A stretch of DNA of 64,000 nucleotides from Acipenser ruthenus (GCF_902713425.1 NC_081198.1:23047188-23111187), one strand, 5' to 3'. Positions 1 through 9,613 are shown, numbered from the stretch's first letter. The notes: generated from the letters alone by a model not told the origin. Program-made: numbers and translations.

Positions 1-71
1 AGACAGCAAGAAAGAAAGAGAGAAAGAAAGAGAGAAAGAGAGAAAGAAAGAGAGAAAGAAAAAAAAAGAAA
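1..71. repeat. GA-rich microsatellite, unit 1 (cut by left edge)
   Basis: Irregular (GAAA)n/(GAGA)n tract with an A-rich right end. It lies about 110 bp past the 3' end of the U2 gene to its right; in the U2 sense it is a CT-rich tract downstream of the gene. Every unit of the array carries one, of variable length. Confidence 0.95.
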
Positions 72-153
72 TAAAACGGCGGGAAAACTTGCATCAACAC
101 TGGCACTCTCCCTCCATCAGGGGTAGACAAAATGCTCACATGAGAGATCCAGA

Positions 154-169
154 TCTGACTTTGACCAAC
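154..169 (-). promoter_or_regulatory. U2 3' box (3'-end formation signal), copy 1
   Basis: In the sense direction it reads GTTGGTCAAAGTCAGA, starting 12 nt after the last base of the RNA. This fits the vertebrate snRNA 3' box consensus GTTTN0-3AAARNNAGA, with the AAARNNAGA half matching exactly. It directs Integrator-dependent cleavage of the primary transcript. The same element sits at the same spacing behind every U2 3' end in the window, including those of interrupted genes. Confidence 0.8.
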
Positions 170-180
170 GTTAGAGAAAG

Positions 181-368
181 GTGTGCACCGTTCCCGGAGG
201 TACTGCAATACCGGGCCGATGCGTGGAGTGGACGGAGCAAGCCCCTGTTCCATCTCCCGATTCCAAAAATCAATTTAATATATGGTCCCCTGATAGGGGA
301 CGTATCAGATATTAAACTGATAAGAACAGATACTACACTTGATCTTAGCCAAAAGGCCGAGAAGCGAT
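181..368 (-). ncRNA. RNU2: U2 snRNA gene, copy 1 (complete)
   Basis: U2 small nuclear RNA, the branch-site-recognising RNA of the major spliceosome. Seen in the sense strand: 5' end ATCGCTTCTCGGCC, branch-site recognition element GUAGUA at +33 to +38, stem-loop IIa/IIb region with the CCCCTATCAGGGG hairpin around +70 to +83, Sm site ATTTTTGG at +99 to +106, and the 3' stem-loops ending in GGTGCAC near +188. Length 188 nt equals vertebrate U2. A 3' box follows (154-169) and a candidate PSE precedes it (416-434). The exact 3' terminal base is set by comparison with known U2 and may be off by 1-2 nt. Confidence 0.98.
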
Positions 369-762
369 GGCGACTTGGCCCTTGCCCGGGGCCCCCCAGC
401 CCGGACGGCACAGGGGGATTCAAAGGTAGGTGCAAAATTTCAAGCACAAGCAGACCCCAAAAAAACGGGCTGCTGCTTCCAGAGGGGAAATGTGCAATTT
501 AAGCAGGAGAAAACAAAACAAAGCAAAAACACACACATAACACCAAAAACAAAACATAAACTGGCGGAGTGCGTCTTACAAATAGTCATGCCAAGCTGCT
601 ATGCTGTGCAAGGTGCCTTGGGTAACTACAACTGTGCCTCGCTGGCTGGCTGGCTTGCTAAGAAGGTCCTGGCATAGGGACATGTTCCACCACACTTGTC
701 TGGTTAGCTGCATGCTCCCAGGAAACAAACTGCTGCTGTCTACATCATCACCACATGTGAAT
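369..762 (-). promoter_or_regulatory. U2 promoter and upstream spacer, unit 1
   Basis: About 395 bp with no gene. A candidate PSE lies at 416-434 (-48 to -66); in the sense direction it reads TGCACCTACCTTTGAATCC, sharing the CACC...TTGAAT pattern of the human U2 PSE. A candidate SPH/Staf (ZNF143) site lies at 607-624 (about -240 to -256; TACCCAAGGCACCTTGCA in the sense direction, matching both ends of the YWCCC...CMYYRCR consensus but not its centre). A GCATGC (SphI) motif is at 710-715. An octamer-like ATTTGTAA near -205 is weak. No TATA box is seen, as expected for Pol II snRNA genes. Motif calls are by eye. Confidence 0.6.
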
Positions 763-865
763 AAAAGAAAGAAAGACAGCAAGAAAGAAAGAGAGAAAGA
801 AAGAGAGAAAGAGAGAAAGAAAGAGAGAAAGAAAGAAAGAGAGAGAGAAAGAAAAAAAAAAGAAG
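763..865. repeat. GA-rich microsatellite, unit 2
   Basis: (GAAA)n/(GAGA)n tract, the longer allele with a GAGAGAGAG run near its right end, which is otherwise seen only at 32274-32376. Confidence 0.95.
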
Positions 866-974
866 TAAAACAGCGGGAAAACTTGCATCAACACTGGCAC
901 TCTCCCTCCAGCAGGGGTAGACAAAATGCTCACAGGAGAGATCCAGATCTGACTTTGACCAACGTTAGAGAAAG

Positions 975-1128
975 GTGTGCACCGTTCCCGGAGGTACTGC
1001 AATACCGGGCCGATGCGTGGAGTGGACGGAGCAAGCCCCTGTTCCATCACCCGATTCCAAAAATCAATTTAATATATGGTCCCCTGATAGGGGACGTATC
1101 AGATATTAAACTGATAAGAACAGATACT
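975..1128 (-). ncRNA. RNU2: U2 snRNA gene, copy 2, 3' part (+35 to +188), split by element A
   Basis: The 3' 154 nt of U2, with a 3' box at 948-963. Element A abuts it at U2 +35, inside the GUAGUA branch-recognition motif. No matching 5' half lies on the other side of element A, where the array resumes about 280 bp upstream of a U2 start. This copy therefore has no promoter of its own and cannot make a U2 RNA. Confidence 0.95.
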
Positions 1129-1643
1129 CCTTTATTGAGATTTTACATTTTTTACATTTACACCCATTCGTTTTTTTCATTCATTTTACATTTCTTTTAA
1201 AGATGACATTCATGCATACAGACATACATTTTGTTTTAAAAGCATTTAAAATACATTTAAAAACACCAAGACAATTGTGCTTTGTACATGGTTAAAACAG
1301 ACACAGATTAAAATCAACATGAAAAAAACCTGTGCTGCTTTAAAAGTGACTGGAAAAAAAGAACCATCTATAAAAAACCAGTGTTTGTGAGGGCCGGGGA
1401 GTGCTCTCTAAAAAAGTTCAAAAGTGAACATAAAACTAGATCTAAAACAGGGACAGGGGAAAAGGGACAGTGTATAGAACAGTGAGTTAAAATTCTAAAA
1501 TTTTAAAACACTTAAAATGTAACTTTTAATAGTTTACATTAAAAATCTTAAAGATACATAAAACTAAACAAAATCAAATAAAACATTCAACGTAAATCAA
1601 ATAAAAGTCCATAAAACTGAAACAAAAAGACTACATAAAACCA

Positions 1644-1748
1644 GGGCACCGTTGAAAAAACGGTCATGCCAGCTAAAAAGGGCGGAATGCTGGCATGACA
1701 AAATAAATAAAAGGCTTAGCGGTGCCCCGTAGTCCCGCTCCTAGGAGC
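1644..1748 (-). other. Folded region of the element A 3' UTR, next to the ORF2 stop
   Basis: Nested inverted repeats lie between the ORF2 stop and the AT-rich tail. An outer stem GGGCACCG (1644-1651) pairs with CGGTGCCC (1720-1727). Inside it are ACCGTT/AACGGT (1648-1664, which overlaps and may compete with the outer stem) and a perfect 11-bp stem GTCATGCCAGC (1663-1673) with GCTGGCATGAC (1689-1699). Beside it lies the hairpin CGCTCCTAGGAGCTAGCG (about 1736-1753). All sister copies carry the same block with few changes. A role in reverse-transcriptase recognition is an inference. Confidence 0.6.
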
Positions 1749-1769
1749 TAGCGGTTCCAGTTTTTTCCT

Positions 1770-4700
1770 TTATTCCATCTTCACGTCCTGAAGTCCGGCG
1801 ATCCTCCACTCCGCGCAGGCCTTGTCCTTCCCGAGGGTCCGGATGTCCAGAATTACAAAGTCCTTGATAAGAGTTTGTGCCCTTCTGGTCGTGGTGATAG
1901 TGTCTAGCTCCTGCTTGTGATAGACACAGACGTTACGGCCTTCCCACAGGATCTGCTTGACAACATTGATGACACGCCAAACGCACTTAGCTGTGCTGGT
2001 ATCGATTCCTCCTGCAGGCCCATAGAGCACAGTCTCAGCGGTCATCTTGGCCGTGTCAGCAAACCTGTTTAGGAAGACAGAGACAGAGAGCCAGACACTG
2101 CCAGCCACATCACACTCCCAGAAGATATGGGCTGGTGTTTCTCTCTTGCGGCACTTTGCATAGGGGCATGTTTCTACTTGGGCTAGTCCCCTCCTGAACA
2201 TGAACGCTCGAGTGGGGAGTGCACTGTGGACGGTGTTCCATGCTATATCCTTCTGGACATTACTGAGGCAGCTGTGAGACACATTCTCCCAGATTTTTTG
2301 GCTTTGGGTGAGGGAGAAAGTAGCTACTTTTTCAATTTCCTGGGAACCGGCAAGATATTTAGTTACAGCCTTGTATTCCCAGGAGGCCAATTTTGCTTTA
2401 TCTAAGCCCAATTTATATATAGTGTCCCTTAAGGTTCTATAATACAATGGGGGGTCCCAGGAGTACGGCACGGTGTTATCAATAGTGCAGAGGCCCAAGG
2501 CCCTGAGACAGGTGGCAAAATAGAAACGATTCATGTAACATACATTCCTGTCCAGGGCCTGGATGTTCTTGATAGTTTGCGTGAGCCCCTGCACTCGGGT
2601 GAGCTGCACAACGTCCGGGACCCCCTTACCTCCCTTCTTGTCGGCTTTACTCAGGGTGGCTCGCTTTACCCTCTCCATCTTGCTGCCCCAGATAAAGCGG
2701 TGGATAATGCGGTCCACCACTTTTTTGGTGGTCCTGTCTGGGGGAAAGATTTTTCCTACATAAGAGAGGATGGGGAACAGTATAGACTTGGTTATTAATA
2801 CTCTACCCGTCATTGTTAAGGATCTTGTGCTCCATCCGCCAATCTTTTTACGGACCTGGTTAATGGCCGCCGTCCAGCTCTGGGCCCCCGAGCTATTGTT
2901 CTCGAAAATGAGGCCCAGAATCTTGATTTTGTCCTTTTTGACAGGGTACATGTCCGACAGTTCCCTATCTACCTGCCAATTTTTAGACACGTAGACTTCG
3001 CTCTTGGACTTATTAATCACTGCCCCGGTCGCCGTGCAGTACTTCTCAAGGATATTACTAATCCGAGGTACCGACGATGTGTTGGTGCAAATGAGTGACA
3101 CATCGTCCATATATGCTGTTGTTTTGACCTGGACCCTGTTGGATCCAGGCAGCTGGAAACCAGTTATATTGGTATCCCTACGAATTGCCTGCAGGAGGGG
3201 TTCAATGCACACGACATATAGCAGTGGGGATAGTGGGCAACCCTGTCTGACCCCTGACTGGATAGATATTTTACCAGTCAGGTGCCTGTTCACCAAGACT
3301 CGGGTACTAATGTTTGTATATATGGTTTTAACCCACTCCCTAAGTCCAGGAGCGAATTTCATCTGGTCCATCACTTTGTACATATATTCATGGCTTACCC
3401 TATCGAACGCCTTCTCCTGGTCAAGGTTGAACAGGCAGAGGGGATGGTTCCGTTCTCTAGAATAAGCCAGAATGTCCCTTGTTAACATTAAAATATCCGT
3501 GATGGACCTCCCTGGGACGCCACAAGCCTGGTCGGGGCCAATGACCAAAGGGAGGTGTACTTGTAGCCGGAGCATCAGAGCTTTGGCTAGTATCTTGTAA
3601 TCCACGCAAAGGAGGCTGATTGGGCGCCAATTCCGTAGATCTTTAACTTCCCCTTTCTTATGAAGGAGAGTAATTACACTCTCCCGCATAGAAGGGCCCA
3701 ACCGCTTCTCCCTGTAGACCGCTCTGTAGACCTCCGCTAAATGGACTTTTAGCATGTCCCAAAAAAGATGGTAATACTCACCCGGGATGCCATCTGGACC
3801 TGGCGTCTTACCGGTGTTCATGGTCTTAACCGCCTGGGTGAGCTCCTCCAGCGTGAGTTCTGGGTCCTTCTCCTCCTCCTCGTCGTCCCGCACTGAGTCA
3901 GGCTCCAACTGGCTCAGGAACCACTCTATCAGGGTGTCATCTGTAGCTTTGATGTTATATAGGTCCCTATAGAAGTTCTCTACCACTTTTTTCACTCCCT
4001 CACTATCCTCTACTATCCTCCCCCTGCTGTCGAGCATGGAGGACATCAAGTGCCGCTTCTCCCTCGTTTTCTGGAAGAAGAAGCGAGTACACTTTTCGTC
4101 TTCCTCCATTTTTTGCACTTTTGCATTGTGCATGACCTTTCGTTGTTCCTCCCTACAAAGCACTGAAAGATCTAGCTTGGTCTGGGCTATCTCGTCGCTT
4201 ACAGGGAACCCCCGAAGCTGAAGCAGGCTCAGATGCTGGAGGGCAGCATTCAGGTGTTTATATTTGGCCCTCCTTTCTTTTGCTTTCCTCTTGCCTGCTG
4301 CTATGAAATAACCCTTAGTTCTGATTTTGACCATCTCCCACCACTCTATAGGGGAGTTGAATAGGTCACGCAAAGTGGTCCACTCAACAAGCCTGCTCTT
4401 ATAGGCTGCAGCTATGGAGGGGTCATCGAGTAAGGAGGTGTTTAATTTCCAAACCCCTGACCCCATCTGGGAGGTCTGAGGGACCTGCAATGTTACCTGC
4501 AGGAGCCTATGGTCAGAGAAGAAGACGGCCTGGGTGTCTACTGCCGTCTTCGTAAGGGAGCTGGTATGCAGGACGAGATCTATACGGGAGAAGGAGGTCC
4601 CAGATGAGCTCACCCAGGTAAAGGGAGGCACCAGGTCCTTACCTGCATCACACAGGGAGAAATCAGATATTACGGAGGACAAAACTCTACTAGAGCGGTC

Positions 4701-5213
4701 GTTGCGTGGCCTGCTCCGGTCTACGTCCCTCAGAGCACAATTGAAGTCACCTGACACGATGACGGGTACGTTCCCCAGCAGGAGTGGACGCAGCTGTGGA
4801 AAAAATTGAACTCTTTCGTTTTGGTTAGTGGGTGCGTAGACATTGACCAGTCTGAGGGGAGTGTTGTTGTATGTCACATCCACGCTCAGAATTCTACCAG
4901 GTTCTACCTCCCTGCTGCTGCGGGAGGTAATAAATGTGTTTTTAAACAGGATACCTACTCCGTCGGCTCTGGCTATGTTGGAGCCCGACCAGAAGGAGTC
5001 CCCCAGGGTCCAACTCTCCTTCAGGTCCCTATAATCAGGGCTCGACGAAATACCACACTCCTGCAGAAAGATGAGATCTGCTTTCAAGTTAGCTAGATAG
5101 TTTAGTACATCAAATCTTTTTTGTGTCTCCCTGATGCTCCTGACATTAACAGACACACATATCAGGGCCATCAGGGTAGCTAACAAGAAAAGGAGTCGCT
5201 GCGTCCACCCCAT
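1770..5213 (-). CDS. LINE ORF2: APE endonuclease-reverse transcriptase, copy A (intact)
   Basis: An open frame of 1147 codons encoding the enzyme for target-primed reverse transcription. An apurinic-type endonuclease occupies about residues 15-245 (NVRS near the start, FLQE, VYAPTNQNE, SGDFNC, SRIDLVL, SDHRLL near 233). The reverse transcriptase covers about 480-790: GPDGIPGEYY, LRNWRPISLL, NLDQEKAFDRV (motif A, about 592-602), SGVRQGCPLSPLLY (motif B), and AYMDD near 700-704 (motif C). A C-terminal CPYAKC...H...C motif (C-X4-C-X8-H-X4-C, about 1015-1035) is typical of L1/Tx1-like ORF2. The first ATG is 5 nt after the ORF1 stop and adds about 15 mostly hydrophobic residues before the next Met (MALICVSVNVRS), where the endonuclease begins, so either may be the real start. 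All catalytic motifs are present. Confidence 0.93.
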   Translation of the reverse strand: MGWTQRLLFLLATLMALICVSVNVRSIRETQKRFDVLNYLANLKADLIFLQECGISSSPDYRDLKESWTLGDSFWSGSNIARADGVGILFKNTFITSRSSREVEPGRILSVDVTYNNTPLRLVNVYAPTNQNERVQFFPQLRPLLLGNVPVIVSGDFNCALRDVDRSRPRNDRSSRVLSSVISDFSLCDAGKDLVPPFTWVSSSGTSFSRIDLVLHTSSLTKTAVDTQAVFFSDHRLLQVTLQVPQTSQMGSGVWKLNTSLLDDPSIAAAYKSRLVEWTTLRDLFNSPIEWWEMVKIRTKGYFIAAGKRKAKERRAKYKHLNAALQHLSLLQLRGFPVSDEIAQTKLDLSVLCREEQRKVMHNAKVQKMEEDEKCTRFFFQKTREKRHLMSSMLDSRGRIVEDSEGVKKVVENFYRDLYNIKATDDTLIEWFLSQLEPDSVRDDEEEEKDPELTLEELTQAVKTMNTGKTPGPDGIPGEYYHLFWDMLKVHLAEVYRAVYREKRLGPSMRESVITLLHKKGEVKDLRNWRPISLLCVDYKILAKALMLRLQVHLPLVIGPDQACGVPGRSITDILMLTRDILAYSRERNHPLCLFNLDQEKAFDRVSHEYMYKVMDQMKFAPGLREWVKTIYTNISTRVLVNRHLTGKISIQSGVRQGCPLSPLLYVVCIEPLLQAIRRDTNITGFQLPGSNRVQVKTTAYMDDVSLICTNTSSVPRISNILEKYCTATGAVINKSKSEVYVSKNWQVDRELSDMYPVKKDKIKILGLIFENNSSGAQSWTAAINQVRKKIGGWSTRSLTMTGRVLITKSILFPILSYVGKIFPPDRTTKKVVDRIIHRFIWGSKMERVKRATLSKADKKGGKGVPDVVQLTRVQGLTQTIKNIQALDRNVCYMNRFYFATCLRALGLCTIDNTVPYSWDPPLYYRTLRDTIYKLGLDKAKLASWEYKAVTKYLAGSQEIEKVATFSLTQSQKIWENVSHSCLSNVQKDIAWNTVHSALPTRAFMFRRGLAQVETCPYAKCRKRETPAHIFWECDVAGSVWLSVSVFLNRFADTAKMTAETVLYGPAGGIDTSTAKCVWRVINVVKQILWEGRNVCVYHKQELDTITTTRRAQTLIKDFVILDIRTLGKDKACAEWRIAGLQDVKME

Positions 5214-5218
5214 AGCGA

Positions 5219-7164
5219 CTATGATTGGGAGGTCGGGACACTCTTCCTACTCTTAGCTCTACGCTTGCTTCGAGGGGGCTTGGGCTTATTTGCAACTCCC
5301 ATCACCCCTGAGAAGGTACTCACTGCTGCCTCGTCCAAGAAGGCACCGTCTTTATATGCACAGTACGTGGAGTTGTTGGGGCTATTCAACTCCCCACAAG
5401 GTAAGTCTGGTGGAACTTGCTCAGGGCCCCTCGGAACGTGTGGGTCAGCTTTGTCCTGGGGGGGGGTTATGACAGACAGCATTCTTTGGCTGTTACCGTC
5501 TGTTGAATTGGAGCTGTTAGCAGACTTCTGGCTTACCGCGTCCAGGGGTATTCCCATGTCCTCCAGTGCTGTATCTAGGAGGACCTCTAGGGGGCCCCTG
5601 GTTTTGCCCATACAAGGGAGGGGGTCAAGGATGCTTTGAAGGGAGGCCCTTCGCTTGAAGAGGGTCATTGCTACAGAGGTACTGCTGGTCAGGGAAGGTG
5701 TTGACCCCGACCTCTCCCTCGGTGCATTAGTGAACACCTCTTCTGCGAGGTGTGCTAGGGTTTGTGCCAACGACTGGGAAGGCTGGCTGGGGATGCCCTG
5801 GCTGGCTGCTACCTGCCCACTAGGCGGCAGTGTAGCCGTCCCACTCGCCTCCGTCTCTGCCTGCGAGGGCAAGACTGGGGACTTTGTGTGGACATTAGCT
5901 GGTTTTGGATCTATGGGGGCCACCTGCAACTTGCTGTCTTTGATCCTGATCTTCTTTCTTTTCCCCCCCTCGTCTCTACCCTTTCTTTTCCCCACCCTCT
6001 GCTGGTTCTTCACTCCCTTCCCCTCCTTCTCACTCTCACTTTCACTGTCGCTTTTGCTTTCCTCCCCCACGGACTCAATCCTTATGGCGTCATAACGAGA
6101 GCCGAGGGGGAGTGCTGGCGCTGAGAGGGCCCTACTCAGGGGGGGGCCGCTGCTGGGTCCGGGCTCCCTCCCTGACTCGTGTTCTGCATCAGAGGAGCTA
6201 CTGGAGGAGCTAGTGGAGTGGCTGTTGTACTCTCTCTCTGGGCTGGGGGAAGGGGTCCTCGTAAAATGGGACATGTCTCGGGGGCGGGGGGGTGAGGGGG
6301 TGCTGGTGATGATGGTGGTGCTGGAGTCTGGGTCTTGGATACTGTTGGTGGTGATGTGGACTGATCTTTGTTACTTGCTCCCTCTTCCTGCTCAGGCCTA
6401 GGCTTGTTCATGTTTGCCTTGCTGGCTCTGGCCATGTTGGCATAGGAAGAGGGCCAGTCCTTAAACAGGTGCCCCTTCTTTCCACACAAATTGCACTGCC
6501 TCTCTTCTCTGCAGTGGCTGGTCTCGTGGGGGGCGCCGCAGTTCCTGCACTTGACTACAGTACACGCGGCCGTCAGGTGTCCTAATTCCCCACATTTCCT
6601 GCAGAGTTTTGGCATCCCATTATAGAATACCAGCCCTCTGTTGGGCCCTAACACTATGGAGTTTGGAATGTGGCGGACGCCTCCAATGCCCGATGGATCA
6701 ACATTAAGGCGTACCAGCCACTTTCTGGCTCCTGTCCAAACCCCATCTTCATCTGTAATTTTCCTCACTTCTGATGACACCCTCCCATAGCGGTTAAGCC
6801 ATGTTGTAATATCATAGTCGCTAACAGCCTCATTGAAAAATTGGACAGTAACAACTTTCATTTCTCTGTCTGTCAGTGCATCCACACAAAATTCTTTGTA
6901 TGGAGCGAGATATTTATTCTCCCCCCAAAAGGACCACATTTCTTGTAACTTTTGGGGGTTCCTAAAACTGACCTCAAACACTTCCTTAAGCCCTGGCAAT
7001 TTCACCAAACAATTCAAGTCAGAAGGGGAAAAACCCATACCCCTCTGAAGAATGGTCCGGCTGAACTCCAGTCTCGTCAGTCCTGGTTCCGTTTCATCTT
7101 GCTTGTTTCTTGTGAAGCGCACCGCATTGTGCCTCCTGGTTTCCTGGGTTGGCCGGAACGCCAT
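5219..7164 (-). pseudogene. LINE ORF1 (CCHC nucleic-acid binding), copy A, frameshifted
   Basis: Counterpart of the 648-aa ORF1 of copy D (28342-30288). Here it is split into two overlapping frames (6136-7164 and 5219-6274) because a G run at about 6296-6300 is one base shorter than in D, F and G; copy B shares this change. Three CCHC knuckles lie in the N-terminal piece, but the last Cys of the third is Trp (DWPSS in place of DCPSS), which should weaken zinc binding. The C-terminal piece keeps the Ser-rich and Lys/Arg-rich tail. Confidence 0.88.
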
Positions 7165-7901
7165 CCTTCAGCTGGCTCCTCCGATTGGGGTGGGAGAAGC
7201 CTCTGGACGTCCGGGTTGTCTCTCTCTACGGAAAAGAGACAACGTAAGCAGCAAATCTGGGCAGTTGAAGGAACTATTACTTTAGTCCCTGAGGAGATGG
7301 TCGCCTTGCAAGAGGGACCCCCTCCCCAGGTGAACGGTGTCCTTCCCTGGCGGAGTAGGGGGCGCTGCTTGGCACCGAGACCACGTAGGAAGAATCGTGG
7401 CTGTGACGCCTCCTCGGGGTCCGGGGCCGCCCTCTGCTCCTCCCAGATGGCGCCCTCTGCTGGGCGCCTGCTGCTCTCTCGGTCTGGATCTCGATTACAA
7501 TCAAGGGCTGGGGAAAAGGTCGTCTAGGTCATCAAAGGGTCCTCAAAGGTCGTCTGGATGGTATGTCCTCCTTCTCTCTAACTCCAGGAACGTCTGGAAA
7601 AGCCGGAACCGCCTGAAAAAGAAAAAAACGGGAACCGCCTGAAAAAGAAAAAACTGCTCTCAACAGTCAACAAAATCTTGAAAGACCCTCGGCCTGGATT
7701 GGGCAAGCCAAAACCAGACTGAGCATTAGTCTTCCAAAAAGTTGCCGAGCTGAAGAAAGCCAGTCAAAAATAAAAAAAATTCTGTTCCTCCTCACCCGAA
7801 CAAACCTCTCACAGACCCTCGGAGGGAGCGGGCAATGCCACTACCCTCTAAGCCTTAGTCTTAGAAAGATTTATTCGAACTGAAGAGAAGCCAGAGTATA
7901 T
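7165..7901 (-). promoter_or_regulatory. Element A 5' UTR with two diverged tandem monomers
   Basis: About 735 bp upstream of ORF1 with no coding potential in the sense direction. The ORF1-proximal half is GC-rich. A short tandem duplication (GGAACCGCCTGAAAAAG, about 25-bp period) lies near 7600-7650. The 5' end carries two diverged repeats of about 83 bp at 7684-7765 and 7814-7897 (period about 130), both starting GACCCTCGG and sharing TTAGTCTT, CTGAAG and AGCCAG (plus-strand reading). Monomeric 5' UTRs act as internal promoters in some LINEs; that role is inferred here. Confidence 0.65.
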
Positions 7902-8012
7902 GGCTGGCTAAGAAGGACCTGGCATAGGGACATGTTCCACCACACTTGTCTGGTTAGCTGCATGCTCCCAGGAAACAAACTGCTGCTGTCTACATCATCA
8001 TCACATGTGAAT
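7902..8012 (-). other. Remnant of U2 upstream spacer beside element A
   Basis: The distal spacer from the (CTGG)n stretch to the microsatellite. The U2 5' end, PSE and SPH candidate that should lie to its left were lost when element A or a later recombination joined here. It differs from the consensus at the join (GGCTGGCTAAGAAGGACC) in the same way as the flank of copy B. Confidence 0.8.
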
Positions 8013-8088
8013 AAAAGAAAGAAAGACAGCAAGAAAGAAAGAGAGAAAGAAAGAGAAAGAAAGAAAGAGAGAAAGAAAAAAAAAGAAA
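8013..8088. repeat. GA-rich microsatellite, unit 3
   Basis: A short allele of the (GAAA)n/(GAGA)n tract, nearly identical in length to the one at 16494-16569, which occupies the same place next to element B. Confidence 0.95.
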
Positions 8089-8197
8089 TAAAACGGCGGG
8101 AAAACTTGCATCAACACTGGCACTCTCCCTCCAGCAGGGGTAGACAAAATGCTCACATGAGAGATCCAGATCTGACTTTGACCAACGTTAGAGAAAG

Positions 8198-8385
8198 GTG
8201 TGCACCGTTCCCGGAGGTACTGCAATACCGGGCCGATGCGTGGAGTGGACGGAGCAAGCCCCTGTTCCATCTCCCGATTCCAAAAATCAATTTAATATAT
8301 GGTCCCCTGATAGGGGACGTATCAGATATTAAACTGATAAGAACAGATACTACACTTGATCTTAGCCAAAAGGCCGAGAAGCGAT
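8198..8385 (-). ncRNA. RNU2: U2 snRNA gene, copy 3 (complete)
   Basis: 188 nt, matching copy 1 over the branch-recognition, Sm and stem-loop regions. 3' box at 8171-8186. First intact gene to the right of element A. Confidence 0.98.
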
Positions 8386-8780
8386 GGCGACTTGGCCCTT
8401 GCCCGGGGCCCCCCAGCCCGGACGGCACAGGGGGATTCAAAGGTGGGTGCAAAATTTCAAGCACAAGCAGACCCCAAAAAAACGGGCTGCTGCTTCCAGA
8501 GGGGAAATGTGCAATTTAAGCAGGAGAAAACAAAACAAAGCAAAAACACACACATAACACCAAAAACAAAACATAAACTGGCGGAGTGCGTCCTACAAAT
8601 AGTCATGCCAAGCTGCTATGCTGTGCAAGGTGCCTTGGGTAACTACAACTGTGCCTCGCTGGCTGGCTGGCTTGCTAAGAAGGTCCTGGCATAGGGACAT
8701 GTTCCACCACACTTGTCTGGTTAGCTGCATGCTCCCAGGAAACAACCTGCTGCTGTCTACATCATCACCACATGTGAATA
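8386..8780 (-). promoter_or_regulatory. U2 promoter and upstream spacer, copy 3
   Basis: Candidate PSE at 8433-8451 (CACCCACCTTTGAAT in the sense direction, the common form) and SPH candidate at 8624-8641. No gene. Confidence 0.6.
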
Positions 8781-8862
8781 AAAGAAAGACAGCAAGAAAG
8801 AAAGAGAGAAAGAGAGAAAGAAAGAGAGAAAGAAAGAAAGAGAGAAAGAAAAAAAAAAGAAG
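8781..8862. repeat. GA-rich microsatellite, unit 4
   Basis: GA-rich tract lacking one GAAA near its left end compared with the common form. Confidence 0.95.
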
Positions 8863-8971
8863 TAAAACGGCGGGAAAACTTGCATCAACACTGGCACTCT
8901 CCCTCCAGCAGGGGTAGACAAAATGCTCACAGGAGAGATCCAGATCTGACTTTGACCAACGTTAGAGAAAG

Positions 8972-9159
8972 GTGTGCACCGTTCCCGGAGGTACTGCAAT
9001 ACCGGGCCGATGCGTGGAGTGGACGGAGCAAGCCCCTGTTCCATCTCCCGATTCCAAAAATCAATTTAATATATGGTCCCCTGATAGGGGACTTATCAGA
9101 TATTAAACTGATAAGAACAGATACTACACTTGATCTTAGCCAAAAGGCCGAGAAGCGAT
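8972..9159 (-). ncRNA. RNU2: U2 snRNA gene, copy 4 (complete, variant C67A)
   Basis: 188 nt. One difference from copy 1 is in the stem-loop II region (sense GATAAGTCC in place of GATACGTCC, +67); the interrupted copy at 32486 has the same change. 3' box at 8945-8960. Confidence 0.97.
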
Positions 9160-9553
9160 GGCGACTTGGCCCTTGCCCGGGGCCCCCCAGCCCGGACGGC
9201 ACAGGGGGATTCAAAGGTGGGTGCAAAATTCCAAGCACAAGCAGACCCCCAAAAAACGGGCTGCTGCTTCCAGAGGGGAAATGTGCAATTTAAGCAGGAG
9301 GAAACAAAACAAAGCAAAAACACACACATAACACCAAAAACAAAACATAAACTGGCGGAGTGCGTCTTACAAATAGTCATGCCAAGCTGCTATGCTGTGC
9401 AAGGTGCCTTGGGTAACTACAACTGTGCCTCGCTGGCTGGCTGGCTTGCTAAGAAGGTCCTGGCATAGGGACATGTTCCACCACACTTGTCTGGTTAGCT
9501 GCATGCTCCCAGGAAACAACCTGCTGCTGTCTACATCATCACCACATGTGAAT
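9160..9553 (-). promoter_or_regulatory. U2 promoter and upstream spacer, copy 4
   Basis: Candidate PSE at 9207-9225 and SPH candidate at 9398-9415, unchanged from the common form. No gene. Confidence 0.6.
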
Positions 9554-9613
9554 AAAAGAAAGAAAGACAGCAAGAAAGAAAGAAAGAGAGAAAGAGAGAA
9601 AGAAAGAGAGAAA
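9554..9613. repeat. GA-rich microsatellite, unit 5, fused to element B
   Basis: The tract runs straight into the 3' UTR end of element B through a shared GAGA. The U2 sequence expected between microsatellite and element is absent. Confidence 0.92.

Larger units (their letters stand above)
1129..7901 (-). mobile_element. Keno-like U2-targeted LINE (Tx1 clade), copy A, full length
   Basis: A non-LTR retrotransposon in the same sense as U2. Order in the sense direction: 5' UTR (7165-7901), ORF1 (5219-7164), a 5-nt gap, ORF2 (1770-5213), 3' UTR (1129-1769). There are no terminal repeats and no poly(A); the 3' end reads AATAAAGG before the U2 sequence. The left junction is in U2 at +35. The right junction is in the U2 upstream spacer, so about 35 bp of U2 and 280 bp of promoter are missing between the two flanks. 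Copy B has the same right junction. ORF2 is open; ORF1 is frameshifted. Tx1/Keno placement rests on architecture and target and needs a phylogeny. Confidence 0.92.

Noticed and set aside
89-502. Plus-strand and minus-strand open frames of 60-200 codons over U2 genes, GA tracts and spacers, repeated in each unit
   Set aside because: They run through the U2 RNA and the microsatellite (Lys/Glu/Arg or Ser/Phe/Leu repeats) and recur only because the unit recurs. No known domain is seen.
571-578. Octamer (Oct-1) site of the U2 distal element
   Set aside because: The best match is ATTTGTAA, two mismatches from ATTTGCAT; too weak to annotate as a site.
763-865. CRISPR-like or designed repeat array
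   Set aside because: The repeats are a simple GA microsatellite inside a eukaryotic snRNA repeat unit; there are no spacers or palindromic repeats.
2563-3485. Plus-strand open frames opposite ORF2 and ORF1 of every LINE copy
   Set aside because: Antisense shadows of the LINE reading frames, repeated with each copy, with no independent motifs.
1129-7901. LTR retroelement
   Set aside because: No long terminal repeats, no protease or integrase; APE endonuclease, RT order and target-site junctions are those of a non-LTR element.
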